Shown here piece by piece: positions 8,674 through 15,887 of a DNA stretch of 17,791 nt. Source of the stretch: Desulfobacteraceae bacterium 4572_89 (lineage in GTDB: Bacteria; Desulfobacterota; Desulfobacteria; Desulfobacterales; Desulfobacteraceae); assembly GCA_002085465.1 (NCBI GenBank), contig NBML01000026.1, positions 1 to 17,791 on the forward strand. Reading direction: 5' to 3'. The notes under the pieces are model-generated. The model worked only from the letters and a program-made list of their open reading frames with translations, was not told the DNA's origin and ran no database searches. Position 1 is the first letter of the stretch, and each line of letters starts with the position of its first letter. The translations under genes were made by a program, and so were the position numbers.

Positions 8674-8692
8674 ACTGAATTATGTATTTTAT

Positions 8693-10468
8693 TTAGAATA
8701 CACCCTGAACCTTACCGGTTTCAACGTCCACATCCACTCTCTTAAAGGCCGGGTTAGAACCTGTTCCAGGCATGAGGCTGATGGCACCTGCCACAGGAAC
8801 GATAAATCCAGCACCACCATAGGTAAGGACCTCCCTTATGTTCAATCTCCAATCTGTGGGCACACCCTTAAGAGCTGGATTGTCAGACAGGGACAAATGG
8901 GTTTTAACCATACACAGGCCAAGACTTGACAATTCTGGGTCTGACTGGATTCTGGCAAGGGCTTTTTCAGCGTCAGCAGAATAGTCAACACCGTCAGCAC
9001 CGTAAACTTCCTTGGCAACCATTTCAATTCTCTCTTTAACGGGCAGGTCAAGCTCATAGAGGAATTTGAATTCTGTCTTATCTTCACAGGCTTCCACAAC
9101 TGTTTCAGCAAATTCGACAGCACCGTCTCCACCATGTTCCCAATGACGGGAAAGGGCAACCCTTGCGCCTTCTGCTTCACAAAGTTCACGAACCTTGGCA
9201 ATCTCAGCATCTGTATCTGTATAAAATGCATTGATGCAGACAACAGGTGCGATACCAGCCTTTCTGACGTTTCTGATATGATGAATCAGATTTCCACAGC
9301 CGGCTGCAACCCATTCAACATTTTCTGAACCATACTCTTCAGGCATGGGTTTTCCAGGAACTGGAACAGGGGCTCCACCATGGCATTTAAGTGCCCTGAT
9401 AGTGGCAACAACAACTGCGCAGTCTGGTTTGAGGCCGGAATAACGACATTTCAGGTTCCAGAACTTTTCAAAACCAATGTCTGCACCAAATCCAGATTCT
9501 GTAACATGGTAATCCGCAAGTTTCAGTCCCACCTTATCGGCAATTACTGAGCTCTGACCAATGGCTATATTGGCAAAGGGACCGGCATGAACGATTACAG
9601 GCTGTCCCTCCAGGGTCTGCATCAAAGAAGGGTTCAGAGCATCCACCATCCAGGCTGTCATGGCTCCTGCCACCTGGAGATCTTCAGTGGTAACGGGTTT
9701 ACCTTTTTTAGTATAGGCAACAACAATCTTACCCATTCTTTCACGCATGTCTTTAAGGTCGCTTGCAATGGACAGAATGGCCATTACTTCTGAAGATACG
9801 GCAATACCGAATTTTGATTTCATCATGAAACCATCGGATTTTCCATTCACACCGTCAATGCCGATGATGATGTTTCTCAGGGCCTGAACACAGAAATCCA
9901 TTATCCATCCCATTTCCACATTGGTGGGATCAATATCCAGCCTCTTCATGCCGGAAAGTCTTTCAAGCTGTTCGTCTGTATAATTTCTTTCATGCTGGAG
10001 ACGGGAAGTCAGGGCAACCATTGCCAGGTTGTGGGCATTCATGATTGCATTAATATCCCCTGTAAAACCCAGAGAAAAAGGTGTAAGAGGAATACATTGA
10101 GCAAGACCCCCGCCAGCGGCAGAGCCTTTGATGTTCATTGTTGGTCCGCCGGAAGGCTGACGAATGGCTGCGCAAACATTTTTGCCGATTTTACCAAGGC
10201 CCTGGACAAGTCCCATTGCAGATGTTGATTTGCCTTCTCCCAGGGGTGTGGGTGAAATTGCAGTAACATCAATGTACTTTCCATCGGGTTTGTCTTTAAG
10301 GCGATCTAAAACTGCTCTGAAATCAATTTTTGCGATGTAATGTCCCTGGGGAAGAAGCTCTTCTTTGGTCAGCCCGAGTTTTTCACCGATTTCATAAATG
10401 GTGAGCATTGTTTTTTCTGCATCTTCCGCAATTTCCCAGTCCTGGTGTTTGGTTGGATCTAATGCCAT
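8693..10468 (-). CDS. fhs: formate-tetrahydrofolate ligase
   Basis: Joins formate to tetrahydrofolate with ATP to give 10-formyl-THF, or makes ATP in reverse during acetate oxidation. It is 591 aa, slightly longer than the ~557-aa clostridial enzyme through a longer N-terminus. The ATP-binding loop [15 protein letters not shown] lies at about 72-86, followed by [19 protein letters not shown] and [15 protein letters not shown]. Later blocks include [45 protein letters not shown] and the C-terminal [24 protein letters not shown] at 10475-10480 is a good ribosome site for the ATG at 10468. It is divergent from cdhD across an AT-rich region, which suggests joint control of the two halves of the pathway. 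Confidence 0.98.
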   Translation of the reverse strand: MALDPTKHQDWEIAEDAEKTMLTIYEIGEKLGLTKEELLPQGHYIAKIDFRAVLDRLKDKPDGKYIDVTAISPTPLGEGKSTSAMGLVQGLGKIGKNVCAAIRQPSGGPTMNIKGSAAGGGLAQCIPLTPFSLGFTGDINAIMNAHNLAMVALTSRLQHERNYTDEQLERLSGMKRLDIDPTNVEMGWIMDFCVQALRNIIIGIDGVNGKSDGFMMKSKFGIAVSSEVMAILSIASDLKDMRERMGKIVVAYTKKGKPVTTEDLQVAGAMTAWMVDALNPSLMQTLEGQPVIVHAGPFANIAIGQSSVIADKVGLKLADYHVTESGFGADIGFEKFWNLKCRYSGLKPDCAVVVATIRALKCHGGAPVPVPGKPMPEEYGSENVEWVAAGCGNLIHHIRNVRKAGIAPVVCINAFYTDTDAEIAKVRELCEAEGARVALSRHWEHGGDGAVEFAETVVEACEDKTEFKFLYELDLPVKERIEMVAKEVYGADGVDYSADAEKALARIQSDPELSSLGLCMVKTHLSLSDNPALKGVPTDWRLNIREVLTYGGAGFIVPVAGAISLMPGTGSNPAFKRVDVDVETGKVQGVF

Positions 10469-11120
10469 GGTTCACTCCTCTATAGTATTGATTTGGACTC
10501 TGTAAACGAGTCTGAGATAAAAACTAATATAAAACCAAATTATTACATTTTCTATTTTTAAAAGCTTAATAGATACCCTACTATCTAAATAAATATAAAA
10601 AATCAACTTTTTTCATAAATAAAAACCCTTTATCAATTTTCAAAAACCGAACAGATAATTGTATATTATCAACAGAAAATCAATATTTTTTTCTACATAC
10701 AAAAAAAAAACTTCATGTAACTGCAAATAACTGCAACTATTCTAAATTTTTCCAAATAAAATTCTTAAAAAATTTTTCTTCTTTTCAATTTGAATTTATT
10801 AATTAAATACCATTCAACCACATACCACTATGTAGAAAATCCGTAAAATAGCATGTCATATCAAATAGTTAAATTATTATAATTTTTAAGATTAAATTCC
10901 ACACAACTATTGACAAAAAACAATACAAATTATAAATCTTACGAGTTATCAATTTAGCAACCAATAATAAGGATAAATATATGGGAAGAAGTATCAAAAC
11001 TATTTTATTAAAGTTTGATTTATTCATTTCCAATTTTATTTGCCCTTTTATGATAACATCACGTCTTTTTAATCTTAACCCCCCCCAACTCATAACTATC
11101 TTTAATCTTAGGAGGTAACA
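10469..11120. promoter_or_regulatory. 652-bp AT-rich divergent intergenic region between fhs and cdhD
   Basis: No convincing gene. It should hold the divergent promoters. Visible items are: a small inverted repeat GACTC/GAGTC at 10496-10512 in the fhs leader; two AACTGCAA copies 10 bases apart (10719-10726, 10729-10736), one helical turn; a plus-strand TTGACA at 10910-10915 with TATAAA at 10931-10936 (15-base spacer, weak); and a run of eight C at 11079-11086 just before the cdhD ribosome site. A 74-codon minus-strand frame at 10869-11093 is AT-driven and not supported as a gene. Confidence 0.5.
11110..11115 (+). promoter_or_regulatory. ribosome binding site fixing the GTG start of cdhD
   Basis: A consensus AGGAGG lies 5 bases before GTG at 11121, while the first in-frame ATG would remove conserved N-terminal residues. 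The GTG is therefore the start. Confidence 0.85.
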
Positions 11121-12650
11121 GTGGGATTTGAAATAACCAAAGAAACATATGCCGGCAGTATAAAAGGTATCACCATTGGAAAAGGTGATAACGCCCTTAC
11201 CGTCGGCGGGCAGTCAAGCTATCCTTTTCACCAGTTTGAAGGAGAGATGCCCAACAAACCAATCATTGCCATGGAAATCTGGGATATCACACCTGAAGAC
11301 TGGGCTGAAGCAGCCCTGGCTCCCTTTAAAGATGTTGTATCTGATCCAGCGGCATGGGCAAAAAAATGTGTGGAAGAATACGGTGCCCAGGCCATTGTGC
11401 TGCAATTAAAAAGCATAGATCCCAATGACAATGATGCCAGCGCGGAAGATGCGGCAGCAACTGTAAAAAATGTTCTTGGCGCTATCAGTGTCCCTTTGAT
11501 TGTCTGGGGCTGTGCCGTGCCTGCAAAGGACGAAGAAGTATTAAAAAAAGTAAGTGAGGTTTGTCAAGGTGAAAATCTCATCATCGGACCTGTGGAAGAA
11601 AAAAACCATAAAGGAATTGGCGCGGCAGCCATGGGCTATGGCCATACCCTTATCTCCTCTTCTCCCATTGATGTCAATCTGGCTAAACAGGTGAATATCC
11701 TGCTTGAAAACCTTGGTGTTTCCCTTGACAATGTTATTGTTGATCCCACTACCGGTGGGCTGGGTTACGGACTTGAATATTCCTACTCAGTTATGGAACG
11801 TCTTTCCCAGGCAGCCATGACCCAGGGTGATGACAAACTTCAGAACCCAATGATCAACAACCTGGGCAATGAAGTCTGGAAATGTAAAGAAGCCAAACAG
11901 CCGGTGGACGAAGCTCCTGAACTGGGTGATCCGGAAAGACGAGCCATTCTCATGGAAGCTGTGGGTGCTGTTTCCTATCTCATGTCAGGTTCCAGTATCC
12001 TGATCATGCGTCATCCTGAATCCATCAAATTGGCCAAGGCATATATTGACCTTATTTCCGATGGCGGTTCTGCCATGGACGTGGCAGCCATCACCAAACG
12101 ACTGGATGATGTTGACATTGATTTTGCTGCCATGGCACCTGCACCAGACCTGACCATTGAAGAAGAAAAGAAGAAAGCTCCTGCTAAAAAGGCCGCTCCT
12201 GCTAAAAAGGCCGCTCCTGCGAAAAAGGAAGCGCCAAAAGCCGAAGCCAAGGCAGAAACCAAACCTGAACCTGAAAAAGTAGCTGCCCCTGCTGCACCTG
12301 CCATAGATCCGGAAGCTGAAGCAAAAGCAAAGGCAGAAGCAGAGGCCAAGGCCAAAGCCGATATGGAAGCAAAAGCAAAAGCCGAGGCAGATGCAAAGGC
12401 CAAAGCCGAAGCAGACGCAAAGGCCAAAGCAGAGGCCGATGCTAAAGCAAAGATTGAAGCTGAAAAACAGGCTGCAAAAGATGCTGCTGCCAAACGCGAC
12501 GAAGAAGCTGAAGCAATCAGAATCAAAAGGGCAAAAGAGCAGGAAGAGCGGGCGGCAAGTGCCAAAACAAAAGAAGACAAAAAGGTGACAATGACTGCAG
12601 CCAAGGTCCAGAGATCTAAGCTGTCAAAATTTAAGAAAATCAGAAGATAG
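11121..12650 (+). CDS. cdhD: CODH/ACS delta subunit (corrinoid Fe-S protein small subunit) with long Lys/Ala/Glu tail
   Basis: Small subunit of the corrinoid iron-sulfur protein (CdhD, also AcsD), which pairs with CdhE/AcsC to move the methyl group between tetrahydrofolate and acetyl-CoA synthase. Residues 1-~345 form the TIM-barrel-like family domain: IIAMEIWDITPEDWAE, VPLIVWGCAVPAKDEEVL, NLIIGPVEEKNHKGIGAAA, YGHTLISSSPIDVNLAKQ and VIVDPTTGGLGYGLEYSY. This is close to the usual whole-protein length. Residues ~347-509 are extra: AAPAKK repeats, a Pro/Glu/Lys linker, a near-perfect eight-residue AKAKAEAD repeat, then a charged helix and a basic end (SKFKKIRR). The tail is predicted as a long helix or disordered arm. 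The gene starts at GTG with AGGAGG 5 bases upstream. cooS follows after 114 bases. Confidence 0.93.
   Translation: MGFEITKETYAGSIKGITIGKGDNALTVGGQSSYPFHQFEGEMPNKPIIAMEIWDITPEDWAEAALAPFKDVVSDPAAWAKKCVEEYGAQAIVLQLKSIDPNDNDASAEDAAATVKNVLGAISVPLIVWGCAVPAKDEEVLKKVSEVCQGENLIIGPVEEKNHKGIGAAAMGYGHTLISSSPIDVNLAKQVNILLENLGVSLDNVIVDPTTGGLGYGLEYSYSVMERLSQAAMTQGDDKLQNPMINNLGNEVWKCKEAKQPVDEAPELGDPERRAILMEAVGAVSYLMSGSSILIMRHPESIKLAKAYIDLISDGGSAMDVAAITKRLDDVDIDFAAMAPAPDLTIEEEKKKAPAKKAAPAKKAAPAKKEAPKAEAKAETKPEPEKVAAPAAPAIDPEAEAKAKAEAEAKAKADMEAKAKAEADAKAKAEADAKAKAEADAKAKIEAEKQAAKDAAAKRDEEAEAIRIKRAKEQEERAASAKTKEDKKVTMTAAKVQRSKLSKFKKIRR
12171..12464 (+). repeat. cdhD: tandem repeats coding the CdhD tail
   Basis: In-gene repeats. 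Residues 351-373 hold an 18-base unit coding AAPAKK, repeated about three times at 12177-12228 with almost identical bases. Residues 417-448 hold a 24-base unit coding AKAKAEAD, repeated four times (12369-12464) with synonymous drift. Such tracts change length easily by slippage or unequal exchange. Confidence 0.85.
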
Positions 12651-12750
12651 TGCAGCAAAAAATATCATTGGGCATTGCCATTGGCTGAAGCCCATGAAGT
12701 AGCTGTAATAAATTAAATTTTAGATTTTGAATTTATAACATAATAATATG

Positions 12751-12756
12751 AGGAGG
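12751..12756 (+). promoter_or_regulatory. ribosome binding site of the truncated cooS gene
   Basis: AGGAGG lies 8 bases before the ATG at 12765. The translation signal is intact although the gene body is deleted. Confidence 0.8.
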
Positions 12757-12764
12757 AACCTCTA

Positions 12765-13572
12765 ATGGCAGTAGAGAAGACAAAAGCTGTAAAAGCCCCA
12801 AAATTGGCTGATCCAATTGCAGCGTCCATAGATGTAGCATCCCAGGAGATGATAGCACGAGCCCAGAAACTTGGTGTTGAAACTATTTTTGACCGGGCCA
12901 TGAATATGAAACCATGTGCCATAGGCGTGCAGGGTATCTGCTGTAAAAACTGCTCCATGGGCCCCTGTCGGCTTCCGCTTCCCAAAGGCGGTATTGAAGG
13001 TGAAGACACCCGTAAAGGCTTATGCGGCGCAACCGCCAATACCATTGCAGCTCGTAACTTTGTCCGTATGATCGCAGGAGGTGCTGCCGCCCATTCAGAC
13101 CATGGACGCAGCGTGGCTGAAGTTTTTTTGTCGGCTGCCAAAAAGCAGACAGATGATTATAAAATAAAGGATTATGACAGACTTCTGGATGTAGCTCCTT
13201 TTCTGGGTGTAGCCACAACCGTTGAAGTGGACGGGGAAGAACTTGACAGGGATCTGGATGAAATCGCCGTTGAATTCGCCGGAAAAGCCATGGCTGAGTG
13301 AAAAAGCAATATCCATTGGACATTATTTCGTTGTCTCCGGTGTTTATACCGTATTCGGCGGAATGCTGCTCACCACCGGTGCCCCTGTATTTCAGAATCA
13401 TATATTTAAAGAATATGAAGATAAATATGGCGGAATGTGGGATATGATAGAAGATCCCATTGAACATGCCCATTCAATCATCGCCCACATAGATAACAAA
13501 CGTAAGGTTCTGGGGATTGACAAGGCAAGGGACAGGGTCATGATGGATTTTGCTGCCCGCCAGGCTCTTTAG
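12765..13572 (+). pseudogene. cooS: carbon monoxide dehydrogenase catalytic subunit, internally deleted and frameshifted
   Basis: Ni-Fe CODH (CooS/AcsA) normally has about 630-670 aa and reduces CO2 to CO for acetyl-CoA synthesis. Here the N-terminal 178 residues end in TGA at 13299-13301. They keep the D-cluster cysteines (C51, C59) and B-cluster cysteines (C60, C63, C68, C87). In a different frame, from TGG at 13291, the last 93 residues of the family follow (SEKAISIGHYFVVSGVYTVFG, YGGMWDMIEDPIEHAHSII, end MMDFAARQAL). Roughly 370-400 central residues are gone, including all C-cluster Ni-Fe ligands. The two reading frames meet in TGGCTGAGTG (13291-13300). The product cannot be a CODH. A 178-aa Fe-S fragment might still be translated, since the AGGAGG is intact. 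An assembly error is the alternative. Confidence 0.93.
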
Positions 13573-13603
13573 TGTAAATCAATTGTAATCAAATTTTAAA
13601 GGT

Positions 13604-13632
13604 TATAGCCTGGTCCCTGGGACCAGGCTATA
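13604..13632. terminator. perfect hairpin after cooS
   Basis: Perfect 14-base arms TATAGCCTGGTCCC and GGGACCAGGCTATA around one central base. It lies 32 bases after the cooS stop. There is no long T-run on either side, so it is either a weak terminator for the cdhD-cooS transcript or another structured element. Confidence 0.6.
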
Positions 13633-13643
13633 CATTAAATTTA

Positions 13644-13724
13644 TAGTATGGGAATTTGCATTTAAGCTTTAGCTATCAGTCAGCAGCTAATGTCTAAAAG
13701 TTCGCCCTATGGCGCACTAAGTTT
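13644..13724 (+). repeat. structured intergenic repeat, copy B
   Basis: Plus-strand copy starting with TAGTATGGGAATTTGCATTT (13644-13663), an exact match to copy A. A weak inverted repeat follows (TTTAGCT with AGCTAA), and it ends in the hairpin CGCC-CTAT-GGCG (13703-13714) plus CACTAAGTTT. Stem bases differ from copy A but pairing is kept. It reaches the stop codon of the minus-strand DUF1641 remnant. Confidence 0.6.
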
Positions 13725-14067
13725 ATGTATTTTTTTTCAAGTGAGAAAGGTTTCTTGTAAGTTCCAGCACAACCCCAAGGCCCTCTTGGACCTTGGTATC
13801 TGATATTGCTGATAATAATCCCATCATGCCAACCTTATCAGTATTAATTTTTTCTGTCATATTAATAAAGTTTTCAATCAAATCCACGCCAGGGCCAGTT
13901 AAAAGTTTTTTCAGCGCAATAGATAATCTTACTAGGGAAGCAGCCATTTTATCATAATCTTCCTCAATGTCGGACAGTTCAACGATTAGCGCCTGGACCA
14001 ATTCGGTTACCCTGGGGGCCAAGTCTTCTTTCAGCTCATTGATGCTGTTGGCTGATTCAGTAAGAAT
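13723..14067 (-). pseudogene. DUF1641 protein remnant (start lost, internal deletion)
   Basis: Remnant of a DUF1641 protein, a family often encoded next to sulfide:quinone-reductase-like flavoproteins. Family-like sequence begins at about 14067 (ILTESANSINELKEDLAPRV, then ALIVELSDIE) with no start codon of its own; the first usable start (TTG at 14022) is inside the conserved part. After DIE (about 13962) the sequence jumps, still in frame, to EDYDKMAASLVRLSIALKKL and the C-terminal block GLLSAISDTKVQEGLGVVLELT. From my knowledge of the family, roughly 80 residues of the centre are missing between these blocks. Upstream it runs straight out of the SQR-like remnant. Function unknown; probably nonfunctional. 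Confidence 0.75.
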
Positions 14068-14578
14068 TCCAATATACCCATCTAAACATCATTTTTCCCC
14101 AGTAATTACTCAAAGATTCCTGTAGGAGGCTGAATGGTCCCATGCCTGGAAAAGGGAATTTCCCCGGAAGCGGTTCTACCTTATAATTAAAATCAAGGAG
14201 AATGGCTTTTTCAAATCCTGAAGCAAGAAAGCAGGTGGCATGACCGTCAAAGGTGGGTTTTGGTTCATAACCGTCAATCTCCCTGATAAGGTTTGCCACA
14301 AGGGTATAGGCCATATAATGTGTAACCGATCCTGCCTTTGAAGTTGGGACATTGGTTGTATCACCCAACACATAAATTCTTTCCTGATTTTCTGCTTTCA
14401 GTGTATGATTATCTGTCGGGACATATCCGACGGGATCACCAATTTCTGATTCCACAAGCATATTCTCCCCCATATTGGGTGGTATGGCGACTAAAATGTC
14501 GTAACCTACTTTATCTCCTTTATGGGATTCAATGGTTTTTTCGCTTGCATTGACCTGGGCCAGGTCAAAATAAGGATT
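14057..14578 (-). pseudogene. C-terminal half of an SQR-like FAD/NAD(P) oxidoreductase
   Basis: About 170 residues matching the C-terminal half of sulfide:quinone-oxidoreductase-like flavoproteins: VGYDILVAIPPNMG, YVPTDNHTLKAENQERIYVLGDTTNVPTSKAGSVTH (FAD-binding GD motif), GHATCFLASGFEKAILLDFNY, and the end WGKMMFRWVYWNSY. The N-terminal FAD Rossmann motif and first catalytic half are absent. The frame runs back into the 3' end of the 4Fe-4S gene and meets a TGA near 14611. The stop at 14057-14059 lies in the junction with the DUF1641 remnant. ATG at 14473 is inside the domain and is not the real start. A 5'-truncated remnant is the best reading; no quinone reductase activity can be expected. 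Confidence 0.82.
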
Positions 14579-15668
14579 GAGTCCTCTGAACTCTTTGAGC
14601 CTGAATGTTTTTCATTATCTTTTTCATTTTTTCGGGATCAACTTGTTCGTTTGAGCCCCAGGACATAGTGCTTTGTATTACATATCTAAGATAATCAGAT
14701 TTTGCAATTTCATTGTGCCAGTTACCCGATACTTTGGCCAGAGAAATGCCAGCAGAAAACATTAAAATCAATATCAATGCAATTGTGGATGGGCCAATCT
14801 GTATATTACCGGGAAATATTGAAAATTCAATGGCCTGCTTCTCAGGGCAATTTTTAATGCAAGTCATGCACGCTGTACACTCTGAAGAGCGGATGCTTTC
14901 TTTTTGTCTGATTTTTATGAGTCCGGGACATTTTTTTTCGCATATGCCGCAGTCTGTACAATGGGAAGGATCCCGTTTAATCTTTCCAATACTCAAAAAA
15001 CTTAACACACCCAGGATCGCCCCATAGGGACATAAAAATCTGCACCAGAAATAGGGGATAATGAATGATAAAAAAAATAAAACAGAAATAACAATTAGCG
15101 ATGTATTGGAGATATCAGTAAAAAAATACAACATCTTAATATCAGCGAATCGATTGTAAGGGCTGTGAATAAAGCTTTCAATGCTTCTTATCGGCATCTT
15201 GTAAAAAATATTCCAGATAAAAAATCCAGCCAGTACATATTTTATACTTCGCAATAATAAATCAACTGGAAGGGGTAGGATCATTTTTTTTTTAAAAAAG
15301 ATGGAATGTAATTTGGCAAGAAAATCTGAGAGCAGACCAATGGGGCAAACCCAACTGCAAAACCCTTTTTTCACGATCAAGGCAGTCAGGCAGATAATTA
15401 AAAACACCACCAATGCTGACGGGTGTATTTTGTTTATTGTTCCAGTGAACAGAAGGTGTTTTAAACTGACCAGAGCACTGATGGGAAGAAAAGCCTCAAC
15501 TCCCGGCGGTCTTTCAAAACCGGGGATTATTCCAGTCTCAAGCAGGGAAACAAAAAGATAAAATTTAATTCCCAGGCTGAGTACAATTATACACGATAAT
15601 ATCTGTACAAATCTCCTGGGCGAATTGAGGAATCCAGGTAGTTTATAGCTTTTTAATCTTTTTTTCAT
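14565..15668 (-). CDS. polytopic membrane 4Fe-4S protein (NapH/NosR/CcoG-like)
   Basis: Membrane-bound electron-transfer protein, 367 aa, with about six hydrophobic segments (near residues 22-45, 60-78, 83-100, 137-157, 188-212 and 290-315). It has two cysteine pairs at membrane edges of the NapH/NosR type (CSWVCPIG and CRFLCPYG). These are followed by two 4Fe-4S ferredoxin motifs, CTDCGICEKKCP and CTACMTCIKNCP. The family likely passes electrons between the quinone pool and a partner redox enzyme; the partner here is unknown but was probably the SQR-like flavoprotein directly downstream. AGAGGAAT precedes the ATG. The last ~10 residues (QRVQRTQSLF) lie where the SQR remnant begins, so the C-terminus may be altered by the same deletion. 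An FNR-type box lies about 60 bases upstream. Confidence 0.85.
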   Translation of the reverse strand: MKKRLKSYKLPGFLNSPRRFVQILSCIIVLSLGIKFYLFVSLLETGIIPGFERPPGVEAFLPISALVSLKHLLFTGTINKIHPSALVVFLIICLTALIVKKGFCSWVCPIGLLSDFLAKLHSIFFKKKMILPLPVDLLLRSIKYVLAGFFIWNIFYKMPIRSIESFIHSPYNRFADIKMLYFFTDISNTSLIVISVLFFLSFIIPYFWCRFLCPYGAILGVLSFLSIGKIKRDPSHCTDCGICEKKCPGLIKIRQKESIRSSECTACMTCIKNCPEKQAIEFSIFPGNIQIGPSTIALILILMFSAGISLAKVSGNWHNEIAKSDYLRYVIQSTMSWGSNEQVDPEKMKKIMKNIQAQRVQRTQSLF

Positions 15669-15726
15669 ATTCCTCTTTTTTTTATGATTATTGATTCACT
15701 TGTATCATAGTTGAAAAAATAGAGAC

Positions 15727-15740
15727 TTGATTTAGATCAA
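15727..15740. promoter_or_regulatory. FNR/CRP-type operator TTGAT-TTAG-ATCAA
   Basis: Perfect match to the E. coli FNR half-site consensus (TTGAT, 4 bases, ATCAA). It lies between the divergent 4Fe-4S gene (start 15668) and the SDR gene (start 15888). On the minus strand, TATGAT starts about 24 bases past the centre, which puts the box near -36; a class II site would be at -41.5. Oxygen or redox control of a 4Fe-4S protein would be sensible, but the regulator is inferred. Confidence 0.55.
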
Positions 15741-15750
15741 GAAACTTTTA

Positions 15751-15779
15751 TTGACAAATTCATGAAAAATTTATAATAA
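15751..15779 (+). promoter_or_regulatory. candidate sigma-70 promoter, plus strand
   Basis: Consensus TTGACA at 15751-15756, with TAATAA at 15774-15779 (17-base spacer) or TATAAT at 15772-15777 (15-base spacer). It points toward the SDR gene at 15888 and lies next to the FNR-type box. Confidence 0.5.
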
Positions 15780-15813
15780 TTTCATTCTTTTAGGGAATAA
15801 ATCCTTAATTTAA

Positions 15814-15833
15814 TAGTATAGGAATTTGCATTT
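15814..15833 (+). repeat. repeat box, partial copy C
   Basis: TAGTATAGGAATTTGCATTT, 19 of 20 bases equal to copies A and B and in the same orientation as B. The downstream hairpins are not present, so this is a truncated copy or only the shared box. It lies between the candidate promoter and the SDR gene. Confidence 0.5.
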
Positions 15834-15887
15834 AGAATTTAAAATAGGGATATACAGATTTTTAGTGGAACAAGGATATAGAACATA

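Noticed and set aside
10869..11093. 74-codon minus-strand frame with hydrophobic residues, possibly a small membrane protein
   Set aside because: It lies in very AT-rich DNA that naturally codes Ile/Leu/Lys/Asn, has no ribosome site at its first ATG or at the inner Met, and resembles no known family. It overlaps the expected cdhD promoter.
12171..12464. Repeat array in cdhD read as non-coding satellite or CRISPR
   Set aside because: The units are multiples of three, keep one open frame and drift mostly at third positions, so they are coding repeats.
12011..12658. 215-codon open frame on the minus strand, Ala/Ser/Phe-rich
   Set aside because: It is the antisense of the repetitive cdhD tail; its composition is just the complement of the Lys/Ala/Glu repeats.
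12765..13301. Short CODH as a natural small Fe-S protein
   Set aside because: The C-terminal CooS block follows at once in another frame, which fits a deletion better than a designed short gene. Expression of the fragment cannot be excluded.
12883..13473. 196-codon minus-strand frame across the cooS remnant
   Set aside because: It is antisense to clearly conserved CODH sequence and has no family resemblance.
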